Origin: a bacterium
GTDB taxonomy: Bacteria > Elusimicrobiota > Elusimicrobia > UBA1565 > UBA9628
Assembly: GCA_021799485.1 (NCBI GenBank)
Contig: JAJZAK010000005.1
Span: forward strand, 1 to 64,000
Length of the DNA: 64,000 nucleotides
Direction of reading: 5' to 3'
Part shown: positions 40,489 through 48,492 of the stretch, in pieces
Layout of the letters: each line of letters starts with the position of its first letter
How positions within the stretch are numbered: the first letter of the stretch is position 1
Position numbers and translations under genes: made by a program
Notes under the pieces: generated by a model
The model's database searches: none
What the model was told of the DNA's origin: nothing
Seen by the model: the letters and a program-made list of their open reading frames with translations, nothing else

Positions 40489-40494
40489 ATTATA
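40489..40494 (-). promoter_or_regulatory. Putative -10 box of ahcY
   Basis: A perfect TATAAT on the minus strand (40494-40489), giving a leader of about 35 bases with AAGGAGG near the start codon. The -35 region is weak. The leader is too short for a SAH or SAM riboswitch. Confidence 0.5.
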
Positions 40495-40554
40495 CTTTTT
40501 GCGGCGCGAGATTCTTTCGCCGCGCGGCCGCCGGGGCCGGCGATGGGTGGCGAC

Positions 40555-41577
40555 TTAATCGGCGGGACTTGCGACGGGACTTGATGGCTGCGGCTCCGGC
40601 GCGGGTTTTGCCTTTTTTACCAGCGCGCAAAGAGCGGGATTGCGGCTTGACATGCATGCTTGATACATCAGGAGATATTGACGTTTGGTCAGCGGAAGTC
40701 CGGGGGCCGCGGCTTGCGGCGGGGGTGTTTCCAGGGTCGCGGCGGCCTGCCACTCGGCGATTTTATCCTTGAGTTTTCGGGCGTTAGGATCGTCGGGGCG
40801 GAGCGCCAGGTATCGCTGCATGTATTTTCCCGCGGCGGGATAGTTCTTTAATTTCCCCAAGACCAAGGAGAGATCGTAGTAAGGCTCCGACCACCAGGGC
40901 GCGGCCTCGATCGCCTTTTCAAAATAGGCCGCCGCGCGGTTGAAATGCTCGTGCTCGATCATGTAGCGGGCCTGGACCGAGGCCGTATGGGCGTTCTCCG
41001 GGATGTCCTTGGGCGCGCGCCCGGAGCGGACCATTCCGACGATTTCTTGGAAGCGCTCCGCGGCTTTTTTCTCTTGTTCCTTTAGCTCCTTTCGCGAGCG
41101 AGCCCGCTTCTCCGCCAGCCATCCCAGGACCTCGTTTCGGGCGGCGGCGTTATAAACTATGCCGTATGGATTGGCGCCGTGCTCAAGCAAAATCCTCGCG
41201 ATGGCCGCGTCATGGCTGCATGCCAGAGGGGTGAGCTTGGAAAGGAGGGGATCGTTGTTTATGGTGCCCAGCATAATGGGGCACATGAAGATGCCGATTC
41301 CGGGCAATCCAAGAACTGGGAACAGAGGCGAGCAGATAGGCATTTCACAGGCATTAACCCTGAAAAAAGACATGGCGGCTGGTCCGGACTGGTTGGGATC
41401 GGCCCCCGCGGCCAGGAGAGACTGGACCTCCCGGACGTTTCCCTCGGCGGACGCCCGGATGAGAGGGGTGCTGCATCCCGAGAACGCGGCGAGGGGGATC
41501 GTCCATGCCAGAATAAGCCGTTTCACCGCGGAGGTCTCCGCGCTTTGGGTTTTTGAATCCATGAGAATTTCTTTCAT
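40555..41577 (-). CDS. Lipoprotein with ankyrin and tetratricopeptide-like repeats
   Basis: A 340-residue protein with a lipobox 'LAAFSGC' (Cys35). Ankyrin-type units are at about residues 38-62 ('EGNVREVQSLLAAGADPNQ') and 115-145 ('HDAAIARILLEHGANP'), interrupted by a Cys/Pro-rich stretch. TPR-like units follow at about 205-275 ('YFEKAIEAAPWWSEPYYDLS'). The tail is Pro/Ala-rich. The ATG directly follows the TAA of a 44-residue gene, with AGAGG as ribosome site, so it is coupled to it. It is the last gene of a unit led by the ankyrin-caspase protein at 44227. Confidence 0.75.
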   Translation of the reverse strand: MKEILMDSKTQSAETSAVKRLILAWTIPLAAFSGCSTPLIRASAEGNVREVQSLLAAGADPNQSGPAAMSFFRVNACEMPICSPLFPVLGLPGIGIFMCPIMLGTINNDPLLSKLTPLACSHDAAIARILLEHGANPYGIVYNAAARNEVLGWLAEKRARSRKELKEQEKKAAERFQEIVGMVRSGRAPKDIPENAHTASVQARYMIEHEHFNRAAAYFEKAIEAAPWWSEPYYDLSLVLGKLKNYPAAGKYMQRYLALRPDDPNARKLKDKIAEWQAAATLETPPPQAAAPGLPLTKRQYLLMYQACMSSRNPALCALVKKAKPAPEPQPSSPVASPAD

Positions 41578-41712
41578 TTAATCGCCGCCTCTTTGAAGGG
41601 AGTCCTCGGCCTCCCAGCCGACGTCCGCGCGGCCGCCCTCCACGGCGTCCATCAGGGCCGTCGCCGCCGGCCTCGCGATTTTCCAGGGGTTCTTGCCATC
41701 GGGCATGATCAT
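41578..41712 (-). CDS. Small conserved-context protein (44 residues)
   Basis: An open frame from ATG 41712 (or ATG 41706) to TAA 41578 with AAGGAGA as ribosome binding site directly upstream. The product begins 'MIMPDGKNPWKIARPAATAL' and ends with an acidic stretch ('ADVGWEAEDSLQRGGD'). It lacks a signal peptide. It fills the gap between the caspase gene (stop at 41738) and the ankyrin-TPR lipoprotein, whose ATG abuts its stop. Function unknown; by position it could modulate the caspase protein. Confidence 0.6.
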   Translation of the reverse strand: MIMPDGKNPWKIARPAATALMDAVEGGRADVGWEAEDSLQRGGD

Positions 41713-41737
41713 GCTCTCCTTTTTATAAATCGATCAA

Positions 41738-44227
41738 TCAGCGCAGGCCGATGTCGGCGCCCTCGAGGACGGGGTCCTGGATGTCGTTCTGCCTGCGCGC
41801 GGCCTTCTCCACTCGCGGCTTGATGAAATCGTAGAGATTCCGGACGCGGCGCGGCTTTAAATTCAGGCCCTTCAGAAAATAGTAGGTCAACAGGCCGTGC
41901 CCGTGGACTTTTGAAACGGCGGCGATCTCCGTCCCCTTGGCCGCGGCCAACGCGGCCATGCGCGGCCCCAAGGGGACGCCCCCGATCCTCGTGACGACGA
42001 GGGGGCGAACTCCCTTGGCCATGACCGAGCGGGCTCCGGCGCCCGAAAAGCAGGCGTCCATGACGACGAGCGTGCGTTCGGCATGAAGGCGGGCCAGATC
42101 CGCGTAGAGCCTGTCGACGGGAAAGCCCTGGTCGCGGATGAACTCGGGAACGGCGTCCCACGGCACGAGATAGGCCGAGCGGGAGCGCGGGTCGGGCGCG
42201 CCGTGGCCCGAAAAGTAGAAATAGACGCGGGACTTCGATCCGACGTTCTTAGGCAGATAGTCCTCGAGGTAGCTGCTCAAGCCGCTGAGCGTAGCGGCCG
42301 AATCCAAGAGGGAAATGATGTTGCCGCCGGGGACCCCGAGGGCGGCGAAATATCTCCCGGCGGCCTCGGCGTCCCTTTTGGCGAAATCGGCCCGGGGCAG
42401 GCTTCGGTAGGATTCGATCCCGACCACGAGGGCCCAGTCGTTAGGACGGCGAGGGTATCTGAAGGCAGGGCTGTCCATGTCCGAGATCGGAAGGCTTGGA
42501 GGCGGGGCCTCGGCCTTGGCGGTTTCCGAGCTTTCGAGGATTCCGACGATCTCGGGGCGCGACGGTGTTTCACGGGCGAGGTCCAAAGCCGTGAGTCCGT
42601 CATCGTCCCTAAGGCTCTCGTCGGCCCCGGCCGCAAGCAGGAGCCTCGCCAATTGGGCCGAGCCGGCCATGATCGCGTAGTCGAGGGCCGTCATGCCGAC
42701 CTGATCTTGGATATTGACGCCGGCGCCGAGGGCCAGAAGCCGCCGTGCCGCTCCGGTCCGCCGGCCCGCGGCCGCGTACATGAGCGGCGTGCGCCCCTTG
42801 TGGTCGGTCAAGTCGACTCGAGCGCCCGCGGCCACGAGGGCCGAGGCGGCGGCCGGCTGGTTCGCGTAAGCCGCCGCCATGAGCGGCGTGACCCCTCCGG
42901 CGCCGGCTTGATTGGGGTCTTGCCCCTGGCGGAGGAGCTCCGCGATTTGGGCCGCGCTGCCGCTCCGCGCGGCCTGATAGATCGGGCCGCGCGGGAGGAT
43001 AAACTTGAGCGCGCGGCGGCCCGGATGTCCCCGGACGGAAGGCGCGGCCGCCGGCTGGGGAGTCGGACGAGAGACCGCCGAGTCGGGGGAGGCGGTCGTC
43101 TGCCAACTGAAGGCCGGGGAATCCTCGGCACCCGAGCCGGAAGGCGCCGCGCTTGGGGCGTCGCCGACCTCCGGGCCGCCCATCTCGGCCAGGAGTTCGT
43201 CGGAGGCCTTCTTTTTCCGGCGGCGCTCCCTCGATGCGGCGGCCTTGGCCTCGTCGTTTTGAATCTCCGCCAGATCGCCTCGGCAGTCCGCGAGAGAGCG
43301 CTGCGCCTCTTGGATTTGCCGCGCCAGGTCTCCGCCGGGAACGGAGGGACCCTTCGCGGCCAGCGCGCTCAGGCGCTGGTCCAAGAGGGAGCGCGCCGAG
43401 GACCCGCTCTTCGCGCGATGGCAGGGCAAGGGCCGGCAGGCCCACCCGCCGGAGAGGGCCTGGGCGGGCCGGCCGTAGAGGCCGCAAAATGGCTTTTGGT
43501 CGGCGCCTTCGATATCGAGCGCAAGCCGGCTCCAGTCGCTCGCGGTATAAAGGCAGGCGGTCCGGCCGCCGCGGAGCCGGACCCGGACGGTGTTCGATTC
43601 GCAGAGGCAGGCGCGCCCCTTGGGGCAAATCAAGGCTTCCGGAGCCGCCGAACCCGGGCAGGATCGACCGTTGGAGTCGACATAGCCGCCGGAGAGATCG
43701 GGCCTATCCGATCTGCCGGGTTTCTTGCCGAGTTCCGCCAGAAGATCGTCTCGAATCGAGGCTTTCCGCCGCGCCCGCTCCTCGTCCGCTTTCTCCGCGG
43801 CGTTCATGGCGCGGATCCGATCGCGGCAAGCGGCGTCCATGGTCTGGAATTTTTGGAGGGCCTGACGCATCTGCTCAAGGGCTTTTTGCCGCGCCGCTTC
43901 GGCGGCTTCCTGGCTTTGGCTCCGGCCCCCGCCGAAAAGAAGCTCGCCGATGTCCTGGCCGAGTTGGTAGCCTAACTGCGAAGCCCCTTGCATAAGGAGG
44001 CCTTGCATGGCATTGCGGGGATTGTAGGCTCCGCCGAATGACGAGCCGCCCCCCGCCGACCCGTAGCCGCAATGGCTCGCGCAGTCGGTTCCCGGAGGCT
44101 GGTTAACGCCGCCGGGATCGCAGGCGCAGTGGACTGAGACCAAGCTCTGGGCTTGGGACGGCGAAGCGCGAAAAACCAAGCATGCGCCCGCCGCTAGTAG
44201 GGAAACCGTTCGGAGATCCCGCCCCAT
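41738..44227 (-). CDS. Secreted ankyrin-repeat caspase-like (C14) peptidase, large form
   Basis: An 829-residue protein with a signal peptide (to about residue 27, 'SPSQAQS'), a Gly/Cys-rich and helical N-terminal region with several paired cysteines (about residues 30-290), an Ala/Pro linker, four or five ankyrin repeats (about 410-565; 'GVTPLMAAAYANQPAAASAL', 'GRTPLMYAAAG') and a caspase-like domain (about 595-820). The catalytic His is in 'YFYFSGHGAPD' and the Cys in 'VVMDACFSGAGARS'. TATAAT on the minus strand at 44247-44242 gives a leader of only a few bases. It is a paralogue of the 7143-8732 protein. Confidence 0.88.
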   Translation of the reverse strand: MGRDLRTVSLLAAGACLVFRASPSQAQSLVSVHCACDPGGVNQPPGTDCASHCGYGSAGGGSSFGGAYNPRNAMQGLLMQGASQLGYQLGQDIGELLFGGGRSQSQEAAEAARQKALEQMRQALQKFQTMDAACRDRIRAMNAAEKADEERARRKASIRDDLLAELGKKPGRSDRPDLSGGYVDSNGRSCPGSAAPEALICPKGRACLCESNTVRVRLRGGRTACLYTASDWSRLALDIEGADQKPFCGLYGRPAQALSGGWACRPLPCHRAKSGSSARSLLDQRLSALAAKGPSVPGGDLARQIQEAQRSLADCRGDLAEIQNDEAKAAASRERRRKKKASDELLAEMGGPEVGDAPSAAPSGSGAEDSPAFSWQTTASPDSAVSRPTPQPAAAPSVRGHPGRRALKFILPRGPIYQAARSGSAAQIAELLRQGQDPNQAGAGGVTPLMAAAYANQPAAASALVAAGARVDLTDHKGRTPLMYAAAGRRTGAARRLLALGAGVNIQDQVGMTALDYAIMAGSAQLARLLLAAGADESLRDDDGLTALDLARETPSRPEIVGILESSETAKAEAPPPSLPISDMDSPAFRYPRRPNDWALVVGIESYRSLPRADFAKRDAEAAGRYFAALGVPGGNIISLLDSAATLSGLSSYLEDYLPKNVGSKSRVYFYFSGHGAPDPRSRSAYLVPWDAVPEFIRDQGFPVDRLYADLARLHAERTLVVMDACFSGAGARSVMAKGVRPLVVTRIGGVPLGPRMAALAAAKGTEIAAVSKVHGHGLLTYYFLKGLNLKPRRVRNLYDFIKPRVEKAARRQNDIQDPVLEGADIGLR

Positions 44228-44300
44228 AACATGGTCGCGCGATTATACTTTTTTACTATACTTTCCCGCCGAAATCAGGACCTCATAATAAGGAGAAGAG

Positions 44301-44684
44301 ATGATGAAATACTTCGCGCTTTTGGGCAGGATCTGTTACGCGGCGATTTTCCTCATGGCGGGACCGAACCATTTCAGGGCCTCGACGATTGCCTACGCGG
44401 CGTCCCAAGGGGTGCCCTTGGCGCCGTTCGCCGTTCCCGTGTCGGGAGCCTTGGCGATCCTTGGCGGCTTGAGCATCGCGCTGGGGTTCAAGGCCCGGTG
44501 GGGCGCCTGGCTGATCGCGCTGTTTCTTATCCCCGTCACTCTCACCATGCACCGCTTTTGGGGCCTCGCCGACCCCCAGGCGGCGATGGTGCAGCAGATC
44601 ATGTTCATGAAAAATCTCTCGATGTTGGGGGCGGCGCTGCTCATGACCCAGGTCGGGTCGGGGCCGTTGAGCGTCAGGGACTGA
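44301..44684 (+). CDS. DoxX family membrane protein
   Basis: A 127-residue protein with four membrane spans. 'RICYAAIFLMAGPNHF' opens the first span, and 'LAILGGLSIALGFKARWGAW' and 'MFMKNLSMLGAALLM' are typical of DoxX. The family includes subunits of respiratory quinol oxidases and redox-linked membrane proteins; the role here is open. AAGGAGA precedes ATG 44301. It diverges from the ankyrin-caspase gene. Confidence 0.85.
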   Translation: MMKYFALLGRICYAAIFLMAGPNHFRASTIAYAASQGVPLAPFAVPVSGALAILGGLSIALGFKARWGAWLIALFLIPVTLTMHRFWGLADPQAAMVQQIMFMKNLSMLGAALLMTQVGSGPLSVRD

Positions 44685-44730
44685 GAGCGGGGCTGTCAAG
44701 AGCCGGACGTCGGACTCTTGGTCCGGGCGC

Positions 44731-44759
44731 TTGAATCCGAAGTCGCCTGGTAGTATGAT
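44731..44759 (+). promoter_or_regulatory. Putative promoter of the DksA-like gene
   Basis: TTGAAT at 44731-44736 and TATGAT at 44754-44759, spacing 17. The predicted start near 44766 leaves a leader of about 65 bases before ATG 44832. Confidence 0.55.
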
Positions 44760-44831
44760 GAAAAAGTAGCGCAACCGCGCGCAGCGGCGATGGCGAGGCG
44801 GAAAATCCGGTAAAAAAGGCGGATATCGAAA

Positions 44832-45350
44832 ATGGCAAACAAGAAAATTTCTTCTTCAAGCGCAAAGTCCCGCGGGGGGAAGTCCTCATCGACGGCGCAA
44901 AAGCCCCTCTCTCGCGGGAAGGAAAAGGTCAAGGCCCCGCGCCTGCCGGTGGCCGCCTATAAAAAACAGCTTCTTGAAATGCAGGAAAGCCTTGGCCGCA
45001 CGGTGATGGCGAGACCCATGCGGGAGACGGGGCGGGAGGAGCCCGGCGACGAGGCCGATCAGGCGAGCCAGTCGTTGGAGAAGGAGATCCTCTTCGAGCT
45101 CTCGGGAAACGAACGCTTGATGCTCGATCAAATCGAGGCCGCCCTCAAGCGGATCAAGCAGGGGACTTACGGGATTTGCGAGCGCTGCCATAGGCCCATC
45201 CCCAAGGCCCGCTTGGACGCCATTCCTTACACGCGCTACTGCCTCGTCTGCCAGAGCTCCTCGGAGCGCGTCGTGGAGTCTTCCGCGGAGGCCGCGGAGT
45301 CGACGCCGGGGCTGGAAGAGACGGCCGCCGCCGTCGAAGGGGAGCCTTAA
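44832..45350 (+). CDS. DksA/TraR-type C4 zinc-finger protein
   Basis: A 172-residue protein. A basic, serine-rich N-terminus (about 40 residues) precedes a helical hairpin with acidic residues ('RLMLDQIEAALKRIKQGTYG') and a C4 zinc finger 'CERCHRPIPKARLDAIPYT' completed by 'CLVCQ'. DksA-type proteins enter the secondary channel of RNA polymerase and with ppGpp tune rRNA and stress promoters. The N-terminal basic extension and the acidic C-terminal tail are longer than in E. coli DksA and closer to YocK/RsmH-type variants. Confidence 0.85.
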   Translation: MANKKISSSSAKSRGGKSSSTAQKPLSRGKEKVKAPRLPVAAYKKQLLEMQESLGRTVMARPMRETGREEPGDEADQASQSLEKEILFELSGNERLMLDQIEAALKRIKQGTYGICERCHRPIPKARLDAIPYTRYCLVCQSSSERVVESSAEAAESTPGLEETAAAVEGEP

Positions 45351-45437
45351 ACCGCCGGAGCCTTTAAAGCCAGCCGGGAGCCGGCTCGCCGGCGACTTGA
45401 AAATTTAATAAGAAGCGGCCACCCTTCAGGGAGCGCT

Positions 45438-47339
45438 ATGCGCTACTGGATATTCCAAGGCGCCGACATCAAGGGGCCCTTCAGCCCCGGCGAGATCGAG
45501 GCTTTCGGGGGGGTCGCTCCGGAATCCCTCGTCTGCGAGGAGACGCTGTCGGGAGCCAGCGAGTTGGATTGGAAGCCGGCGGCTGAAATTGGTGAGCTCG
45601 GCTCGGCGCTTTCGCCCGCTGCGGCGCCCGAGCCGATCTTGGCGTCCTCTCGATGGGAGGCTCCGGCGTCCCAAGGCGCGGAGCTCCGGCCGGATGCGGA
45701 AACCACCGCGATCTCGGGGGCATGGCCCGAGGGCGGCATCGGCTGGTCCGAGGGAGCCGCCGAATCGGCCGAATCGATGGAGAGCCTCGTTTTCCTGGAA
45801 TTTGGCTCCGAGGAGCTCCTCTTCGGCGGCTCCGGCTTTGGATTTTTTTCATGGGCCGATCTTCCGTCAGCCGCTCCTCCCGCCGCCGCGCCTCCCCAGC
45901 CATCTCCGGCCGCCGTGGCGCCGCCTCCGCCGCCGGCGCCCTCGGAGCCTCCCGCGCCGCTTCCTTCGCATGCGGCCGACGACGAACCAGCCGCCCCGCC
46001 GCTTCATCTGGGCCCCGCGAGAACCTTTAAGCTTTTGGAGGAGCCGGAGCCTGCTCCCCAGCCACCCGGCGACGCCTCACCGCCTCCGACGGCCGCTGAG
46101 ACGAGCCCGATGCCGGAGCCTCGCCTTGACGAGGAGGCCGTGGCGATGGAGCCCGTGCCATCTCCCGCTCCCGCCGCGCCGGAAGCGGCTCCGCTGCCGC
46201 CTCCCGCTCCCGACCTTGTTTCCATGCCTTCGGGGGAAGCCGCCGCGCCAACCGCCGGCCTCGAAGCTCCCGTCTCCGCCGCCGCGCTTGAAGGACCGGC
46301 CGTGGAGGCGGCTGAACCCGCCGCGGGCGCGACGGGGTTGGCCGCGAGCCTCGAACCCGCGTTTTTTTCCGCGCAGCAAGAGGCCCCGCTGCCTGCCGGC
46401 GAGATCGGAGGGGGGGCCGAGCTCAAACCCCTTGGGACGCCCGCTCCCGAGACCGCCGCCGCGCCCGCCCTTCCTCAAGCGGATGCCCTCGCGAGCTCTC
46501 CTGCCGCGGCTTCCGCCGCATCGGATTCGCCGCCGTCCCTGAGCGTGGGCCCCAGCACGCAGGAAGTGATCGCGAGGCTCGCCAAGCCTCAGACCGCGAC
46601 CACCAAGGCCAAGACCCCGGCGCCCCGAAAAAAGACGAATCAACGGCTCCTTTTCGGCGTCCTCGCGACGCTTGTCGTTCTCGCGGCTTCTTGGTACCTT
46701 TTTTGGCAGAGCGGCGGGCCGAAAGAAGAGGGGGCTTCCGCCTCGGAGGCCTCCCGCCGCGCTCCCGCGGCGCCCATGCCCGCTCCCATCGCGCGGGCGC
46801 CGCAAGGGGGCATCACACCCCAGGCTGCCCAGGGCGGCCCCGCCTCGCCGTTGCCGGTTTCCCCCTATCCCGCGGCCCAGGCCGCGGCGCCGGTTTCGCC
46901 CGCACCCGTTCCCTCGGAGCCGCCGGCGCCGGCCGCTCCCGACAGCGGAGCCCAGGCGATCGACCTGACCAAGAGCTATCCTCTCAACGGAAGACGCCGG
47001 AGCGTGGGGGAGTGGCTTTCGGCTTCCTTCGCGGGCAAGCGCGGCTACAAGGAAGAATGGAGCGCGAGCCCCGTCGGCGCGGACGGAGTGGAAAGCCCGT
47101 TCAATTTCCTCGTGCAGTACCGCGTCGTCTCCGCCTCGGACCGCGTGGAGCCTCGGCTCTACCTCTTTGAGGTCGATTTGAGCCGCCGCACGGTCAAGGG
47201 CGAAAACAGGCTCGCCCGCAGGCTGTGGGCGCCGCGGACAAAGGACGCGCCGGTCCGGCGCGCGCGCGAAGCCTCCGCCGGCGGACGCCGCCATGTCCGG
47301 ATCGAGCGCGAGATCGTGATCCGGCCTAAGGCCGCCTGA
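45438..47339 (+). CDS. GYF_2-domain protein with Pro/Ala-rich linker and a membrane span
   Basis: A 633-residue protein. Residues 1-55 ('YWIFQGADIKGPFSPGEIEA') form a GYF_2 (DUF4339) domain, known to bind proline-rich peptides. A very long Ala/Pro/Glu-rich stretch (about 60-390) follows, then a basic patch, one membrane span near residues 398-420, another Pro/Ala stretch, and a folded C-terminal domain of about 120 residues starting 'IDLTKSYPLNGRRRSVGEW'. The GYF part should be cytoplasmic and the C-terminal domain periplasmic. A GGGAG sequence precedes the ATG. The function is unknown. Confidence 0.7.
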   Translation: MRYWIFQGADIKGPFSPGEIEAFGGVAPESLVCEETLSGASELDWKPAAEIGELGSALSPAAAPEPILASSRWEAPASQGAELRPDAETTAISGAWPEGGIGWSEGAAESAESMESLVFLEFGSEELLFGGSGFGFFSWADLPSAAPPAAAPPQPSPAAVAPPPPPAPSEPPAPLPSHAADDEPAAPPLHLGPARTFKLLEEPEPAPQPPGDASPPPTAAETSPMPEPRLDEEAVAMEPVPSPAPAAPEAAPLPPPAPDLVSMPSGEAAAPTAGLEAPVSAAALEGPAVEAAEPAAGATGLAASLEPAFFSAQQEAPLPAGEIGGGAELKPLGTPAPETAAAPALPQADALASSPAAASAASDSPPSLSVGPSTQEVIARLAKPQTATTKAKTPAPRKKTNQRLLFGVLATLVVLAASWYLFWQSGGPKEEGASASEASRRAPAAPMPAPIARAPQGGITPQAAQGGPASPLPVSPYPAAQAAAPVSPAPVPSEPPAPAAPDSGAQAIDLTKSYPLNGRRRSVGEWLSASFAGKRGYKEEWSASPVGADGVESPFNFLVQYRVVSASDRVEPRLYLFEVDLSRRTVKGENRLARRLWAPRTKDAPVRRAREASAGGRRHVRIEREIVIRPKAA

Positions 47340-47367
47340 GGACGGCGGACGCGCGCGAGCGTCGCAA

Positions 47368-47397
47368 TTGCTTCCGAAGCTCCCGGTGTATTAGAAT
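47368..47397 (+). promoter_or_regulatory. Promoter of the CBM48 membrane protein, leaderless arrangement
   Basis: TTGCTT at 47368-47373 and TAGAAT at 47392-47397, spacing 18. The -10 ends 6 bases before ATG 47404, so transcription and translation should begin at the same base. Confidence 0.55.
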
Positions 47398-47403
47398 CCC
47401 AGG

Positions 47404-48000
47404 ATGGCGGCCGTGGAAATATCGCCGGTGAAGCCCTCCGAAGGACAGCGCCTGGGCGATCCGCGCTTCTGGAGCTTGATGCTCCTTTTGGACATGATTT
47501 TTATCATGATCTTTGGGGCCGTCCTCGCGGGGAAGATTCATCAATATTGGGGGGCAAGCCCCGCCGCCTCCTATCCCGTGCCCGTCAAACGCCTCTATGC
47601 GCCGGCGGCCGCGGCGAAAAGCGTCCCGGCGAAGACTCCGACCGTTCCGGCCGCGGCGCCCAGGACGGCCGCTCCTGCGGCGGCGGCGGCCGCGAAAGCC
47701 CCCCTGAAGCCTTCCCTGAGCGCCTCTTCCCCGTCCGCTCCCGCGAAGGCGGTTCCGGTCGCGTTCAAGATCCGGGCGCCCCGGGCGAGGTCCGTCTTTC
47801 TTGTCGGCGCGTTCTTGAAGCGCGGGAGGTTGAAGCTTCGCCGGGCGGCGCATGGGACTTGGGTTGCCACGGTCTATCTCACCCCCAACGCATACCGCTA
47901 TTTCTTCCAGGTCGACAAGAAGGAAATCGCCGACCCCGTCAACAAACGGACCGACGACCGCGGCTATTCGGTGCTGGTGGTCCCTCCCGTGGGCCGTTAG
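47404..48000 (+). CDS. Membrane-anchored glycogen-binding (CBM48/AMPK-type E-set) protein
   Basis: A 198-residue protein with one membrane span near residues 25-45, an Ala/Pro/Lys linker (about 55-118) and a C-terminal E-set domain ('RAPRARSVFLVGAFLK', then 'GTWVATVYLTPNAYRYFF') of the AMPK/CBM48 glycogen-binding type. The strand and turn pattern and 'YFFQVDKKEIADPVN' match this family well. It could hold alpha-glucan at the membrane or periplasm. Its architecture (span plus Pro/Ala linker plus small domain) parallels the preceding gene. Confidence 0.72.
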   Translation: MAAVEISPVKPSEGQRLGDPRFWSLMLLLDMIFIMIFGAVLAGKIHQYWGASPAASYPVPVKRLYAPAAAAKSVPAKTPTVPAAAPRTAAPAAAAAAKAPLKPSLSASSPSAPAKAVPVAFKIRAPRARSVFLVGAFLKRGRLKLRRAAHGTWVATVYLTPNAYRYFFQVDKKEIADPVNKRTDDRGYSVLVVPPVGR

Positions 48001-48106
48001 CGGCCTGCCCGGACGAGAAGCGGCCGGTTGCCGCCGCGGCTGAACATCAGCGGTAGAACACGGCAAAAGATGACACTAGAAAATATGTTAAAATCAGGCG
48101 GATTCC

Positions 48107-48385
48107 ATGATGAAAAAACGGAAACTCCCGCGCGGCCAGACTCCGCGGCGTCCGGGCGGGGATGCGGCCGCCGACGGAACGCCGGAGGTGATGGACATCC
48201 GGAGACTGGCGCGCTATTTGGGCATCGGGCGCTCCAAGATATACGGCCTCATCCGCCAGAAGAAGATTCCCGCCTCGCGCATCGGCCGGCAGTACCGGTT
48301 TTCCAAATCCATCGTCGACGCGTGGCTGCGCGAAAACCTCATCATCGCCCCTGAGAACCAGATAGGGCTCTTCTCGAAGCCTTAG
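48107..48385 (+). CDS. Excisionase-type (HTH_17) small DNA-binding protein
   Basis: A 92-residue protein with a basic N-terminus and a winged helix of the MerR-like excisionase family: 'VMDIRRLARYLGIGRSKIYG' followed by 'KKIPASRIGRQYRFSKSIVD'. Such proteins bind DNA as regulators or recombination-direction factors. No integrase or phage gene is near, so a regulatory role is more likely. TAAAAT at 48089-48094 may be the -10 box, leaving a very short leader. Confidence 0.8.
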   Translation: MMKKRKLPRGQTPRRPGGDAAADGTPEVMDIRRLARYLGIGRSKIYGLIRQKKIPASRIGRQYRFSKSIVDAWLRENLIIAPENQIGLFSKP

Positions 48386-48492
48386 GAAGCCTTAGGCTGC
48401 GGGCTGAGCGGTTGCTTCGGCGGGGGATATCTTGTAAATTTTCTCGAAGGGAAGATCGCTTCCCGAGAGTCACGGCGGAGGTCACGACGACC

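Noticed and set aside
40448-40500. SAM or SAH riboswitch before ahcY
   Set aside because: The perfect TATAAT at 40489-40494 leaves a leader of only about 35 bases, too short for either class, and no conserved core is seen.
41593-41823. A 76-codon plus-strand frame in the gap between ankyrin genes
   Set aside because: It runs opposite the better supported 44-residue minus-strand gene, which has a ribosome site and exact spacing to its neighbours.
42083-43975. A 630-codon open frame on the plus strand opposite the large ankyrin-caspase gene
   Set aside because: It is the mirror of a strongly supported minus-strand gene; in high-GC DNA the opposite strand stays open by codon bias. It shows no family motif.
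44697-44722. Terminator hairpin after the DoxX gene
   Set aside because: Only a 6-bp stem (CAAGAG/CTCTTG) with mismatches inside and no following T-run.
48107-48385. Prophage or integrative element marked by the excisionase-like gene
   Set aside because: No integrase, attachment repeats or phage genes are nearby; small HTH_17 proteins are common free-standing regulators.
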